Source: Rhodothermus marinus (GTDB lineage: Bacteria > Bacteroidota > Rhodothermia > Rhodothermales > Rhodothermaceae). From it: a DNA stretch of 64,000 nt. The number at the start of each line of letters is the position of its first letter. Position 1 is the first letter of the stretch. This document shows positions 28,103-35,911 of this stretch, piece by piece. Below the pieces are notes generated by a model, which did not search any database, was not told the origin of the DNA, and saw nothing but the letters and a program-made list of their open reading frames with translations. Made by a program: the position numbers and the translations under genes. The stretch spans positions 2,153,890 through 2,217,889 of the forward strand of contig NZ_AP019797.1 of the NCBI RefSeq assembly GCF_009936275.1, in the 5' to 3' direction.

Positions 28103-30946
28103 ATGCGTCAGAAACGTCAGCGTCGGTTACCGCTGGCCGGAGCAGTGCTCTGGCTGGTTCTGTGGCTTCTGCCTTCTGTCGTTCATGCCCAGGAGATTCC
28201 ACAGCCCGTTCAGGAGGAGATACGGCGGCGGGGCATGACCGTCGAGGAGGCCCGGCGGGAAGCCGAACGCCTGGGCATCGACCTGTCGAATCCCGAGCAG
28301 GCCGCCCGGCGCGCCCGAGAGCTGGGTATTCCCGAGAGTCAGATTCAGGCCATGCTGCGCGCCGTCCAGCAGGAGCAGGCGCCACAGCTTCCCCGCATTC
28401 TCACGCCCGGCGTCTATCCGGTGAGCTTTCAGGACACGCTGGCGCTCGATACACTGCAGGCACTGGTGGACTCGCTGCGGCTGCGACGCGACTCGCTCCG
28501 ACAGCGCAAGGCACAGGCTCCTTCTGATTCGCTCCCCTACTTCGGCTACGACGTTTTCGAGAACGTCCCCGATGCCTTTAAACCCAACCAGCTGGGACCG
28601 GTCGACGACCAGTACCTGGTGGGTCCCGGCGACGAACTGCGTCTGATGGTCTGGGGCGCCACGGAGTTCGCCTACGATCTGACCGTCGACCGCGAGGGCC
28701 GCATCTTCGTGCCCAGTGTCGGGCAGTTCACGGTGGCCGGCAAACGGCTCGACGTCCTGCGCGAGGAACTCAAACGCTGGCTGGCCCGCAGCTATGCCGG
28801 GTTGCTGGAGGACCCGCCCACGGTCTTCATGGACCTGACCGTCGCGCGCCTGCAACCGGTCTACATCTATGCGCTGGGCGAGGTGAAGCAGCCCGGCGGC
28901 TACGTGATCGCCAGCCAGTCGACGGTCTTTCAGGCGCTCTACGCCGTCGGGGGGCCGAAGCTCAGCGGTTCACTCCGCGACGTGCGCGTGGTGCGTGGCG
29001 GCCGGGTACTGGCTCGCGTGGACCTTTACGACTACCTGCTGCGCGGCGAGGGACGCGAGGACGTGCGTCTTCAGAACAACGACCAGCTCTTCGTGCCACC
29101 GCGCGGCAAGACGGTGGCCATCCGCGGCCAGGTGCGCCGCCCGGCTATCTACGAACTGAAGGAAAATGAAGGACTACGGGAGCTGATCCAGTTTGCGGCC
29201 GGACTCAAACCCGAGGCCTTCACCCGCTACGTCCGCATCGAGCGCATCATCCCCTTCGAGCAGCGACAGGACCCCTCGGTGGTGCGCGAGGTGATCACCG
29301 TGCCGCTCGACGGGGTGCTGGACGGCTCACGGCAGGTGCCGCTCTACGACGGGGATCGTGTCGAGGTGCTCTCGGTGCTCGACGTGAGCCGCAACGGCGT
29401 CTACATCAGCGGGGCCGTCGTGCACCCGGGCCTCTACGAAATCACCATGCAGGTACGCACGATCCGTGACCTGATCGAACGGGCCGGCGGGGTGACCAGC
29501 GACGTCTACGAAGGCCGCGTCCAGCTCGTGCGCTTCAAACAGAATCCGGCCGAGCGACCGCCTTCGGTGCCAGTTACCGTTGGTGATCCAGACGACCTGG
29601 CCCTCTTGGAAAAAATGGTCACGTTGGACCTGTCGCGTATTCTGCTGGGTGATCCTGAACACAACCTGGCGCTTCAACCCGGCGATCGTATTCGTGTCTA
29701 CTCAGAGCTGGATATTAATGTACCGCGTACTGTAACAATTGAGGGTAAGGTGCGCAAACCAGGGAGTTATGCGTTACGCGACAGCATGACGGTCTATGAC
29801 CTGCTCTTCCTGGGCGGGGGCCTCTTCGACGAAGAATTTCGCAAGGAGGTCTATCTGGAACGTGCCGACCTGATTCGCAAGGCCGAGCACGGCACGGAGG
29901 AGATCATCATCCCCTTCAATCTGGCCGAGGCGCTGCGTAACGAAGGGGCCGGACGGGCGCTGCTGCAGCCGGGCGACCGCATCCGCATCTATCCGGTCGA
30001 CGTGCAGGAAATCCGGGAGAAGTTCGTCACGATCAGCGGTGCCGTCAAAAATCCGGGACAGTACCGCTGGCAGGAGAACATGACGCTGGAGGACCTGATC
30101 CTGAGGGCCGGCGGCTTTACGGAAGATGCGCTGCTGGACTGGGCCGAGGTGACACGTCTGCCGAAAGGGGCCGATCCGGAGCAGTTCGAGCAGCTGGCCG
30201 TGCGCATCGAGGTGCCCATGGCCGAGGATATCGACGACGTGGAGGCCGTCTCGTTCGCGCTGGACGATACGGCCCGGGCGCTGCGCGGAGCGCGGACGTT
30301 CCGGTTGCAGCACCGCGACCGCGTCTACATCCGCAGCAATCCTGCCTTCCGGCCGCAGCAGACCGTGACCGTCGCGGGCGAAGTCTGGTATCCGGGCACC
30401 TACACGATCCTGCGTGAAAACGAAACGCTGGCCGATGTGCTGCAGCGGGCCGGTGGCGTGCGGCCTACAGGCTACCTGAAAGGGGCCCGCCTGATCCGCG
30501 GCGGCCTGCCCGTGGTGATCGACATGGAGCGGGCCCTTCGGCGGGATCCCCGCCATAACGTCATCCTGCTGCCGGGCGACGAAATCCGTGTGCCGCCCAG
30601 GCCCGGCACCGTGGTGGTACGCGGCAATGTGCGGCGTCCGGGTCTGGTGAAGTATGTCCCCGGCCGACGCGTGGGCTATTACCTCGAACGGGCCGGTGGC
30701 CTGGACGAAGACTCGAAAGTCATCCTGGTCACCCAGGCCGACGGCGGTACCTATCCGGTCTATCTGGGGCTGAAGGGCTGGTTCCAGCGCGATCCGGTGG
30801 TGGACGAAGGCGCCATCATCGAAGTCGTGCGCAAACCGCCCGAAGAAAAGCGTCAGGTGACGTTCGACATCGGCAAAACGCTGACCGACATCGCCTCGAT
30901 CGCCGCCAGCACGCTTACCATCATCGCGCTGGCCCGACGACTTTAG
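28103..30946 (+). CDS. Polysaccharide export protein with seven SLBB repeats
   Basis: The ATG at 28103 gives 947 residues beginning MRQKRQRRLPLAGAVLWLVL and a signal peptide ending VVHA-Q. A GTG at 28067 would add 12 residues before it. After a glutamine-rich helical region comes a Poly_export domain (YLVGPGDELRLMVWGATEFA). Seven SLBB repeats follow, each of the type GEVKQPGGYVIASQSTVFQA or GAVKNPGQYRWQENMTLEDL, ending with GNVRRPGLVKYVPGRRVGYY. The C-terminal helix (LTDIASIAASTLTIIALARR) is hydrophobic. It is much longer than Wza and has no lipobox. It probably forms a periplasmic/outer-membrane conduit for exopolysaccharide. No Wzc or Wzy partner is adjacent, only a glycosyltransferase downstream. 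Confidence 0.9.
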   Translation: MRQKRQRRLPLAGAVLWLVLWLLPSVVHAQEIPQPVQEEIRRRGMTVEEARREAERLGIDLSNPEQAARRARELGIPESQIQAMLRAVQQEQAPQLPRILTPGVYPVSFQDTLALDTLQALVDSLRLRRDSLRQRKAQAPSDSLPYFGYDVFENVPDAFKPNQLGPVDDQYLVGPGDELRLMVWGATEFAYDLTVDREGRIFVPSVGQFTVAGKRLDVLREELKRWLARSYAGLLEDPPTVFMDLTVARLQPVYIYALGEVKQPGGYVIASQSTVFQALYAVGGPKLSGSLRDVRVVRGGRVLARVDLYDYLLRGEGREDVRLQNNDQLFVPPRGKTVAIRGQVRRPAIYELKENEGLRELIQFAAGLKPEAFTRYVRIERIIPFEQRQDPSVVREVITVPLDGVLDGSRQVPLYDGDRVEVLSVLDVSRNGVYISGAVVHPGLYEITMQVRTIRDLIERAGGVTSDVYEGRVQLVRFKQNPAERPPSVPVTVGDPDDLALLEKMVTLDLSRILLGDPEHNLALQPGDRIRVYSELDINVPRTVTIEGKVRKPGSYALRDSMTVYDLLFLGGGLFDEEFRKEVYLERADLIRKAEHGTEEIIIPFNLAEALRNEGAGRALLQPGDRIRIYPVDVQEIREKFVTISGAVKNPGQYRWQENMTLEDLILRAGGFTEDALLDWAEVTRLPKGADPEQFEQLAVRIEVPMAEDIDDVEAVSFALDDTARALRGARTFRLQHRDRVYIRSNPAFRPQQTVTVAGEVWYPGTYTILRENETLADVLQRAGGVRPTGYLKGARLIRGGLPVVIDMERALRRDPRHNVILLPGDEIRVPPRPGTVVVRGNVRRPGLVKYVPGRRVGYYLERAGGLDEDSKVILVTQADGGTYPVYLGLKGWFQRDPVVDEGAIIEVVRKPPEEKRQVTFDIGKTLTDIASIAASTLTIIALARRL

Positions 30947-31246
30947 GCGCCTTCCGGTCCACCGACCCTACTGCCCCTGCAGCATAGTGGACCGGTGGCG
31001 GGCCTCGATCGTCCTCAATACCGGAAGGCTCCGAGTTCAGGCGGGCGCGATCGAATCCGGAAAGGTTTTAACCCGACGGCGGTCCGGATGGCGGCCGCCG
31101 TCATGCGTTCTGGTCAACTTTTCCCGGAACACTTTGCCCTCACCGCAATCCCGAGGCGTACCGCTCGCAACAGACGGCCCGCCCCATTACAAACCTGCGC
31201 GCCGACCGTCGGTATAATGTTCGCGTCCGCATGAAGTGCAGCCAAG
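30947..31246 (+). other. 300-base structured intergenic region before the glycosyltransferase
   Basis: No gene is convincing here. Two inverted repeats stand out: CCGGTCCAC (30954-30962) with GTGGACCGG (30987-30995), a perfect 9-bp stem with a 24-base loop and no T-tract, and GACGGCGG (31075-31082) with CCGCCGTC (31095-31102), an 8-bp stem. A TATAAT box lies at 31213-31218, with TTACAA 20 bases upstream, and could drive the glycosyltransferase gene. Confidence 0.4.
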
Positions 31247-32293
31247 ATGCAGTCGGCCCCTTCCGTTTCCGTCATCATCGTTTCGTGGAACGCGCGGCAT
31301 CTACTGGAGCGGTGCCTGCCGTCGGTAGTGGCCACCGACTATCCGAATCTGGAGATCATCCTGGCCGACAACGGCTCCACGGACGGCTCGGCCGCATGGG
31401 TGGCCACCACGTTTCCGGAGGTTCGCATCGTCCGGCATCCGGAAAACTGGGCCTTCTGCCGGGGCAACAACGCGGCGATTCCACACGCCCGGGGTCAGTA
31501 CGTCGTGCTGCTCAACAACGACGTGGAGGTGCCGCCTGAGTGGCTCTGGCCCCTGGTACGCCGCATGGAAGCCGACCCGACGATCGGCGCCGTACAGCCC
31601 AAGCTGCGCCAGTACCATCAGCGCACTCACTTCGAATATGCCGGAGCGGCCGGTGGCTTTCTGGACCGGTTTGGGTACCCGTTCACGCGCGGCCGCATTT
31701 TCGACACCGTCGAGCCCGACGAAGGACAGTACGACGACCCCGGCCCCATTTTCTGGGCTACCGGCGCCGCCATCATGCTCCGCCGGGAAGCACTGGACCG
31801 GGTGGGGTTGCTCGACGAGCACTTCGTGCTGCACATGGAAGAGATCGACCTGTGCTGGCGGCTCCAGCGAGCGGGTTATCGCATCGAGCTGGTGCCGGAA
31901 AGCGTCGTCTATCACCTGGGCGGCAGCTCCCTTCCCCGTCACGATTCCAGAAAAACGTACTACAACTTCCGCAACAGCCTGCTGCTACTGTACAAAAACC
32001 TGCCTCCGGCAGCGTGGCGGCGTACGTTTCCCGTCCGTGTGGCGCTCGATGTGCTGGCTTTTCTCCGTTTTGTATTGCTGGGCAAATGGAGGGATGCAGC
32101 CGCCGTCGTGCGGGCGTACCGGGATGCCCATCGCATGCGCCACCTCTACCGGGATCAGCGCCCGATGAACGGCGAAGCCGCCGTGCTTCCTCCCTATCGG
32201 GGTAGCATTGCGCTGGATTATTTCCTGCTTCGTCGGCGGCGTTTTCGGGAGTTGCCCGCGCGACGCTTTCTCAATCCATGGCGGCGGGCGTAA
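31247..32293 (+). CDS. Family 2 glycosyltransferase
   Basis: The 348-residue protein is of the GT-A fold. It starts MQSAPSVSVIIVSWNARHLL and has DNGSTDGSAAWV, LLNNDVEVPPEWL (DxD-type metal site), GAAIMLRREALDRVGLLDEH and HMEEIDLCWRLQRAGY, the pattern of rhamnosyltransferase-like GT2 enzymes that build cell-surface glycans. The C-terminal part carries hydrophobic and basic segments and may touch the membrane. The donor and acceptor cannot be read from the sequence. The SLBB exporter upstream suggests a role in exopolysaccharide. Its 3' end overlaps the convergent EamA gene by 23 bases. Confidence 0.92.
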   Translation: MQSAPSVSVIIVSWNARHLLERCLPSVVATDYPNLEIILADNGSTDGSAAWVATTFPEVRIVRHPENWAFCRGNNAAIPHARGQYVVLLNNDVEVPPEWLWPLVRRMEADPTIGAVQPKLRQYHQRTHFEYAGAAGGFLDRFGYPFTRGRIFDTVEPDEGQYDDPGPIFWATGAAIMLRREALDRVGLLDEHFVLHMEEIDLCWRLQRAGYRIELVPESVVYHLGGSSLPRHDSRKTYYNFRNSLLLLYKNLPPAAWRRTFPVRVALDVLAFLRFVLLGKWRDAAAVVRAYRDAHRMRHLYRDQRPMNGEAAVLPPYRGSIALDYFLLRRRRFRELPARRFLNPWRRA

Positions 32294-33194
32294 GCCGACG
32301 GCGCGCTGCCCACTGCTCGTACTGCCCGGCAAAGGCCACGGCCACCAGTACCAGCACCATTCCCACGACCGAGAGGGCAGGCGGCACCTCCCCGAACAGC
32401 AGGTAGGCCATCAATGAAGCCCCGACCGGCTCCAGCAGCGAGAGCAGGCCCAGCCAGGCGGCCGAAATGTACTTCACGCTGTAGTTGAAGGAGCCATGTC
32501 CGAGGATCTGCGGCCCCAGCGCCATCAGCGCACAGAGCGCATAGAAGCGCGGGCTGTAGCCCCAGAGCGGGATGTCCAGCAGCAGCGCCGGCACGAAAGC
32601 CGTCAATGCCGCCACCAGATAGAGTGGGAAGACGTAGGCCAGCCAGGAGGTGCGCTGACGAACGACCCGGCCAATGAGCAGATACAGACTGACCAGCAGC
32701 GCCCCGCCAAGTGCCAGCGCGTTGCCCAGCAGAGGCTGCGGGCCGGTGTCCAGACCGGTATGATCGCCCCAGCCGATAAGCGCAGCGCCCACGACGGCCA
32801 GCCCGATCGCCGCTACCACGGGCAGGGCCAGGCGCTCCCCCAGCCACCAGAACCCCAGTGCCGCCAGGAAGACCGGACTCAGACACACCAGCACCGAGGC
32901 ACTCGCCACCGAGGTATAGAAGAGCGATAAGATCCATACGACGAAATGCAGCCCCAGAAAAATTCCGGCCAGCAGCGTCAGTCCGGCCTCGCGCCGTGAG
33001 AGGCGATTAACACGTAACTTAGGGAAAGCAAACGGCGCCAGCATGACGACGGCCAGCAGCGTACGCCAGAACGCAATTGCCAGCCCCGGGGCTTCTTCAC
33101 TGGCCCATCGCACCAGGATCGGGCTGAACGAAAAACTAACCAGCCCCAGGGCAAGAATCGGATAGACGTGAAACGGTATTTGTCGGCCGGTCAT
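32271..33194 (-). CDS. EamA (DMT) family transporter
   Basis: The 307-residue protein has about ten hydrophobic segments in two EamA halves (PILALGLVSFSFSPILVRWA at the start, GLLSLLEPVGASLMAYLLFG near the end), ending in a basic tail. The SLLEPVGASLMAYLLFGE motif is a family hallmark. These proteins export metabolites or amino acids. The substrate is unknown. It converges on the glycosyltransferase gene with a 23-base overlap and lies 16 bases after the DUF4293 gene. Confidence 0.92.
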   Translation of the reverse strand: MTGRQIPFHVYPILALGLVSFSFSPILVRWASEEAPGLAIAFWRTLLAVVMLAPFAFPKLRVNRLSRREAGLTLLAGIFLGLHFVVWILSLFYTSVASASVLVCLSPVFLAALGFWWLGERLALPVVAAIGLAVVGAALIGWGDHTGLDTGPQPLLGNALALGGALLVSLYLLIGRVVRQRTSWLAYVFPLYLVAALTAFVPALLLDIPLWGYSPRFYALCALMALGPQILGHGSFNYSVKYISAAWLGLLSLLEPVGASLMAYLLFGEVPPALSVVGMVLVLVAVAFAGQYEQWAARRRLTPAAMD

Positions 33195-33210
33195 GCGGCA
33201 CTTTGCCCGG

Positions 33211-33636
33211 TTAGCGCAGCCGATCCATCGACCGGATCAACGCAATGTCACGTTCAATGCCCCGACGCGCCAGCCAGAGTAGCAGATAAGCCAGCACGGG
33301 CAGGCCGATCCAGAGCACACGGTCCCACAGGATGCCGCTCTCTGAGCGCACGTTCAGCGTACCGCTCAGATACAGCCCCCCCAGGTACGCTGCAGCCATC
33401 AGCAGCACGCCCACCTGTTCAAAGACCACCAGTGTCCGCTGGCGCTCCAATCGGCGATATTGAAAGATGATGACCACCGCCCCGATCGCCAGCAGCACGG
33501 CCAGCCCGCGTGCCACCGTGCCGATCCAGGCATACGGTGCTGTTGTCAACAGGTGCCAGGGTTCAGGTGCCAGTCCTAACCAGAACAGCACCAACCCGGC
33601 CAGCAAGAGATAAACCGACTGAATGCGCTGAATCAT
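33211..33636 (-). CDS. DUF4293 family membrane protein
   Basis: The start at 33636 gives MIQRIQSVYLLLAGLVLFWL, the usual DUF4293 N-terminus. The longer open frame runs back through a terminator. The 141-residue protein has four predicted membrane segments (including GLAVLLAIGAVVIIFQ, VLLMAAAYLGGLYLSGTL and VLWIGLPVLAYLLLWLAR). Its function is unknown. The family is largely restricted to Bacteroidota and relatives, which supports the taxonomic placement. Confidence 0.85.
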   Translation of the reverse strand: MIQRIQSVYLLLAGLVLFWLGLAPEPWHLLTTAPYAWIGTVARGLAVLLAIGAVVIIFQYRRLERQRTLVVFEQVGVLLMAAAYLGGLYLSGTLNVRSESGILWDRVLWIGLPVLAYLLLWLARRGIERDIALIRSMDRLR

Positions 33637-33653
33637 AGGCCGTCTTTTCACAC

Positions 33654-33681
33654 AAAAGCCCCGCCGAAGCAGGGCTTTTTT
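33654..33681 (-). terminator. Terminator after the exbB-exbD cluster
   Basis: AAAAGCCC (33654-33661) pairs with GGGCTTTT (33672-33679) around a ten-base loop. U-rich tails are possible on both strands, but the upstream genes are on the minus strand. It lies 27 bases after the last exbD stop. Confidence 0.8.
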
Positions 33682-33707
33682 ATCCAGACAGAGCAGGTAC
33701 AGGCATG

Positions 33708-34166
33708 TCACGACGAGGGCGCTTCGGGCCGGGCCGAGTAATTGATGCGTAACGTGTTGGCTTCTCGAAGCTCCTGCTGCACGTCGTAAACCAGCTTCAT
33801 TTTGGCGTCCTGATCGATGCGCAGCGACACGATCAGCTTGGGCTGCTCCAGCAGCTTGTTGTACATGATCGTGCGGATCAACGTGAGATCGTCGATCAAC
33901 GCGTCATCGATCTGGACCCGCGTTTCACCCAACCGTCCATCGGGTTTTTTGTGCGGACCGATATAAATGTAGGAGAGCAGGCGCTTCTGGTCTATCTTGG
34001 TCAGCGCCTCGGCCCGCGGCAATATCGTCCGCACCTGTATAGTTGTCTCCCGGAGCACGGTACTGACCATGAAGAAGATCAGCAGCATGAAGATAATGTC
34101 CGGGAGCGAAGCGGTGGGAATTCCCTGCTTGGTTTCCGCCTTCTTTTTAAAGTGCTGCGAAGCCAT
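33708..34166 (-). CDS. exbD: ExbD/TolR-family biopolymer transporter (second copy)
   Basis: This 152-residue protein has a basic N-terminus, one membrane helix (PDIIFMLLIFFMVSTVL) with the conserved Asp at its start, and a periplasmic domain. Together with ExbB it uses the proton gradient to energise outer-membrane transport or envelope processes. It lies 16 bases after the first exbD. The two ExbDs differ strongly after the membrane helix, so they probably have distinct periplasmic contacts. No TonB gene is next to them. Confidence 0.92.
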   Translation of the reverse strand: MASQHFKKKAETKQGIPTASLPDIIFMLLIFFMVSTVLRETTIQVRTILPRAEALTKIDQKRLLSYIYIGPHKKPDGRLGETRVQIDDALIDDLTLIRTIMYNKLLEQPKLIVSLRIDQDAKMKLVYDVQQELREANTLRINYSARPEAPSS

Positions 34167-34182
34167 TGTCTTTGACCAATGC

Positions 34183-34737
34183 TTAGCAATCAGGTTCTGC
34201 TACCGAGATCTGGGCCGGAATGATCTTACGAATCTCGTTCTCGTCATCCGGTCCCAGCGTAGCCCGGTAGGCATTATAGTTCGGATAGCCCAGTTTCCGC
34301 GCTTCGGCATCCCAGAGCTCGAAGTAGGCCATCCAGACCTCATCGAGCACCTGGATGTAGGTGTTGTAGGAAGTCTCGCAGTCCGTCTTGATCGAAACGA
34401 CGGCCTTCTGCGGACTTTCAGCGTAATTCGGATCGACGCCGTTGTTGGTAATGTGCTTTTTGACCTCTTCGCGGATCTGCTGGATCGAAGCCAGTTTGTC
34501 TTCGATCAGCACCTGCCCCTGGGCATTGACCAGGATTTTGAGCATATTGCGTTCCCGCACCGGAGGCGGCTCTTGATCTTCTTCCAGCTTGGGCGGCAGC
34601 GTCATGCCGATCCCCGTATCCACGTCGATCGTCGTGGTTACCAGGAAGAAGATCAGCAACAGGAACGCAATGTCGGCCATGGAAGCCGTAGGAATTTCGG
34701 CCTCCTGGCGCTTTTTCTTTTTCAGCAGCCCGGCCAT
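34183..34737 (-). CDS. exbD: ExbD/TolR-family biopolymer transporter (first copy)
   Basis: The 184-residue protein begins MAGLLKKKKRQEAEIPTASM, has a membrane helix (MADIAFLLLIFFLVTTTID) with the conserved Asp, and a longer periplasmic part containing a cysteine pair (DCETSYNTYI and a C-terminal EPDC). It belongs to the ExbB-ExbD proton-channel complex. It lies 15 bases after the 91-residue membrane protein and 16 bases before the second exbD. Confidence 0.92.
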   Translation of the reverse strand: MAGLLKKKKRQEAEIPTASMADIAFLLLIFFLVTTTIDVDTGIGMTLPPKLEEDQEPPPVRERNMLKILVNAQGQVLIEDKLASIQQIREEVKKHITNNGVDPNYAESPQKAVVSIKTDCETSYNTYIQVLDEVWMAYFELWDAEARKLGYPNYNAYRATLGPDDENEIRKIIPAQISVAEPDC

Positions 34738-34752
34738 AACCTCACGTCCGAT

Positions 34753-35028
34753 TTAAAAGCTGAACATGTTCCGCAGCCCCGAAAGCAGCAGGGCAATAGC
34801 AGTCAGGGCAAACATCACCAGTACGGTGATTACCCCGGCCTGCGCCCAGCTACCCATCGTGAAGCCCAGCACTACCATAAGCAGCACAGGCAACACAACG
34901 ATCAACATTGAAATCGGGCTGATCTTGCCGTAGGTCAGGTTGCGCAGGCCAAAAATCACCTGGGCTACCAGCCCCAGACCCAGCAGGATCAGAGCCGCCC
35001 AGATGGCCAGAGGAACAATGCCTTCCAT
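34753..35028 (-). CDS. Small three-helix membrane protein in the exbB/exbD operon
   Basis: The 91-residue protein is almost entirely hydrophobic with three membrane segments (PLAIWAALILLGLGLVAQVI, MLIVVLPVLLMVVLGFTM, GVITVLVMFALTAIALLL). I do not recognise a named family. Its place between exbB and exbD suggests an accessory subunit of the proton-driven complex, which is an inference from position alone. Confidence 0.75.
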   Translation of the reverse strand: MEGIVPLAIWAALILLGLGLVAQVIFGLRNLTYGKISPISMLIVVLPVLLMVVLGFTMGSWAQAGVITVLVMFALTAIALLLSGLRNMFSF

Positions 35029-35070
35029 GTCTGCAGGTTCGCTTTTTCTTTAAAAAAGTTCCGCTCAGGC

Positions 35071-35799
35071 TTACGACTGCTTGGACGCTTCTGCCTTCTC
35101 GGCCGCGGTCAGCGGACGCCCGGCCTGCATCAGCACCAGCGAGTCGATCAGTTCGATCGACGCCTCTTCCATGTCCACCACGATGCGGTCAATCTTCGAA
35201 ACCGCGTAGTTGTAGAAGAATTGCAGGATAATGGCCGTGATCAGACCGAAGACCGTGGTAAGCAGGGCCACCTTGATACCGCCGGCCACCAGGCTGGGCG
35301 AAATGTCACCAGCCTGTTCGATGGCGTCGAAGGCCTGCACCATACCGACGACCGTACCGAGGAAGCCGAACATCGGGGCCAGCGAGATGAACAGCGACAG
35401 CCACACCAGCCCGCGCTCCAGGAAGCTCATCTCGATCGACCCATAGGACACGATCGCCTTCTCGACGGCTTCGATGCCTTCGTCAGCGCGCAGCAATCCG
35501 GCCTGGAAGACCGAAGCCACCGGTCCGCGCGTCTTGGCGCAGATCTCTTCGGCCGCCTGAATGCCGCCCTCTTCCAGCGCTTTCTTCACCTGAAGAATGA
35601 ACTTGCGCGTGTTGATGTCGGCCAGGTTCAGCGTAATGATGCGCTCGAAGGCGATGGCCAGACCGATGATGAGCGAGATCAGGACCGGCCACATGAATTC
35701 GCCGCCTTCATTGAAGCGCTGGACCAGGACGTTAATGAACCCTTCCTCTGCAGTAGAGGCCTGAGGCAGCATCAGCAGCAGGCTCAGCAGCAGTTCCAT
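35071..35799 (-). CDS. exbB: MotA/TolQ/ExbB proton channel family protein
   Basis: The 242-residue protein has a short N-terminal hydrophobic stretch, a membrane helix (FMWPVLISLIIGLAIAFERI), a cytoplasmic region, and the paired C-terminal helices with the family segment SLFISLAPMFGFLGTVVGMV and KVALLTTVFGLITAIILQFF. It is the first gene of the operon that continues with the small membrane protein and two exbD genes. A strong Shine-Dalgarno AAGGAGG (complement of 35809-35815) lies nine bases before the ATG and decides the start. No clear promoter was seen in the 112 bases upstream. Confidence 0.94.
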   Translation of the reverse strand: MELLLSLLLMLPQASTAEEGFINVLVQRFNEGGEFMWPVLISLIIGLAIAFERIITLNLADINTRKFILQVKKALEEGGIQAAEEICAKTRGPVASVFQAGLLRADEGIEAVEKAIVSYGSIEMSFLERGLVWLSLFISLAPMFGFLGTVVGMVQAFDAIEQAGDISPSLVAGGIKVALLTTVFGLITAIILQFFYNYAVSKIDRIVVDMEEASIELIDSLVLMQAGRPLTAAEKAEASKQS

Positions 35800-35911
35800 G
35801 GACGGTTTCCTCCTTCTGGTTGGTGCTTTACTCCTTCTTCTGTAAGCATTGCCAGGGATTCACATCCCTAGCACGTAACCCGCCCCATATTACCGAATTT
35901 CTTCCCAAGAG

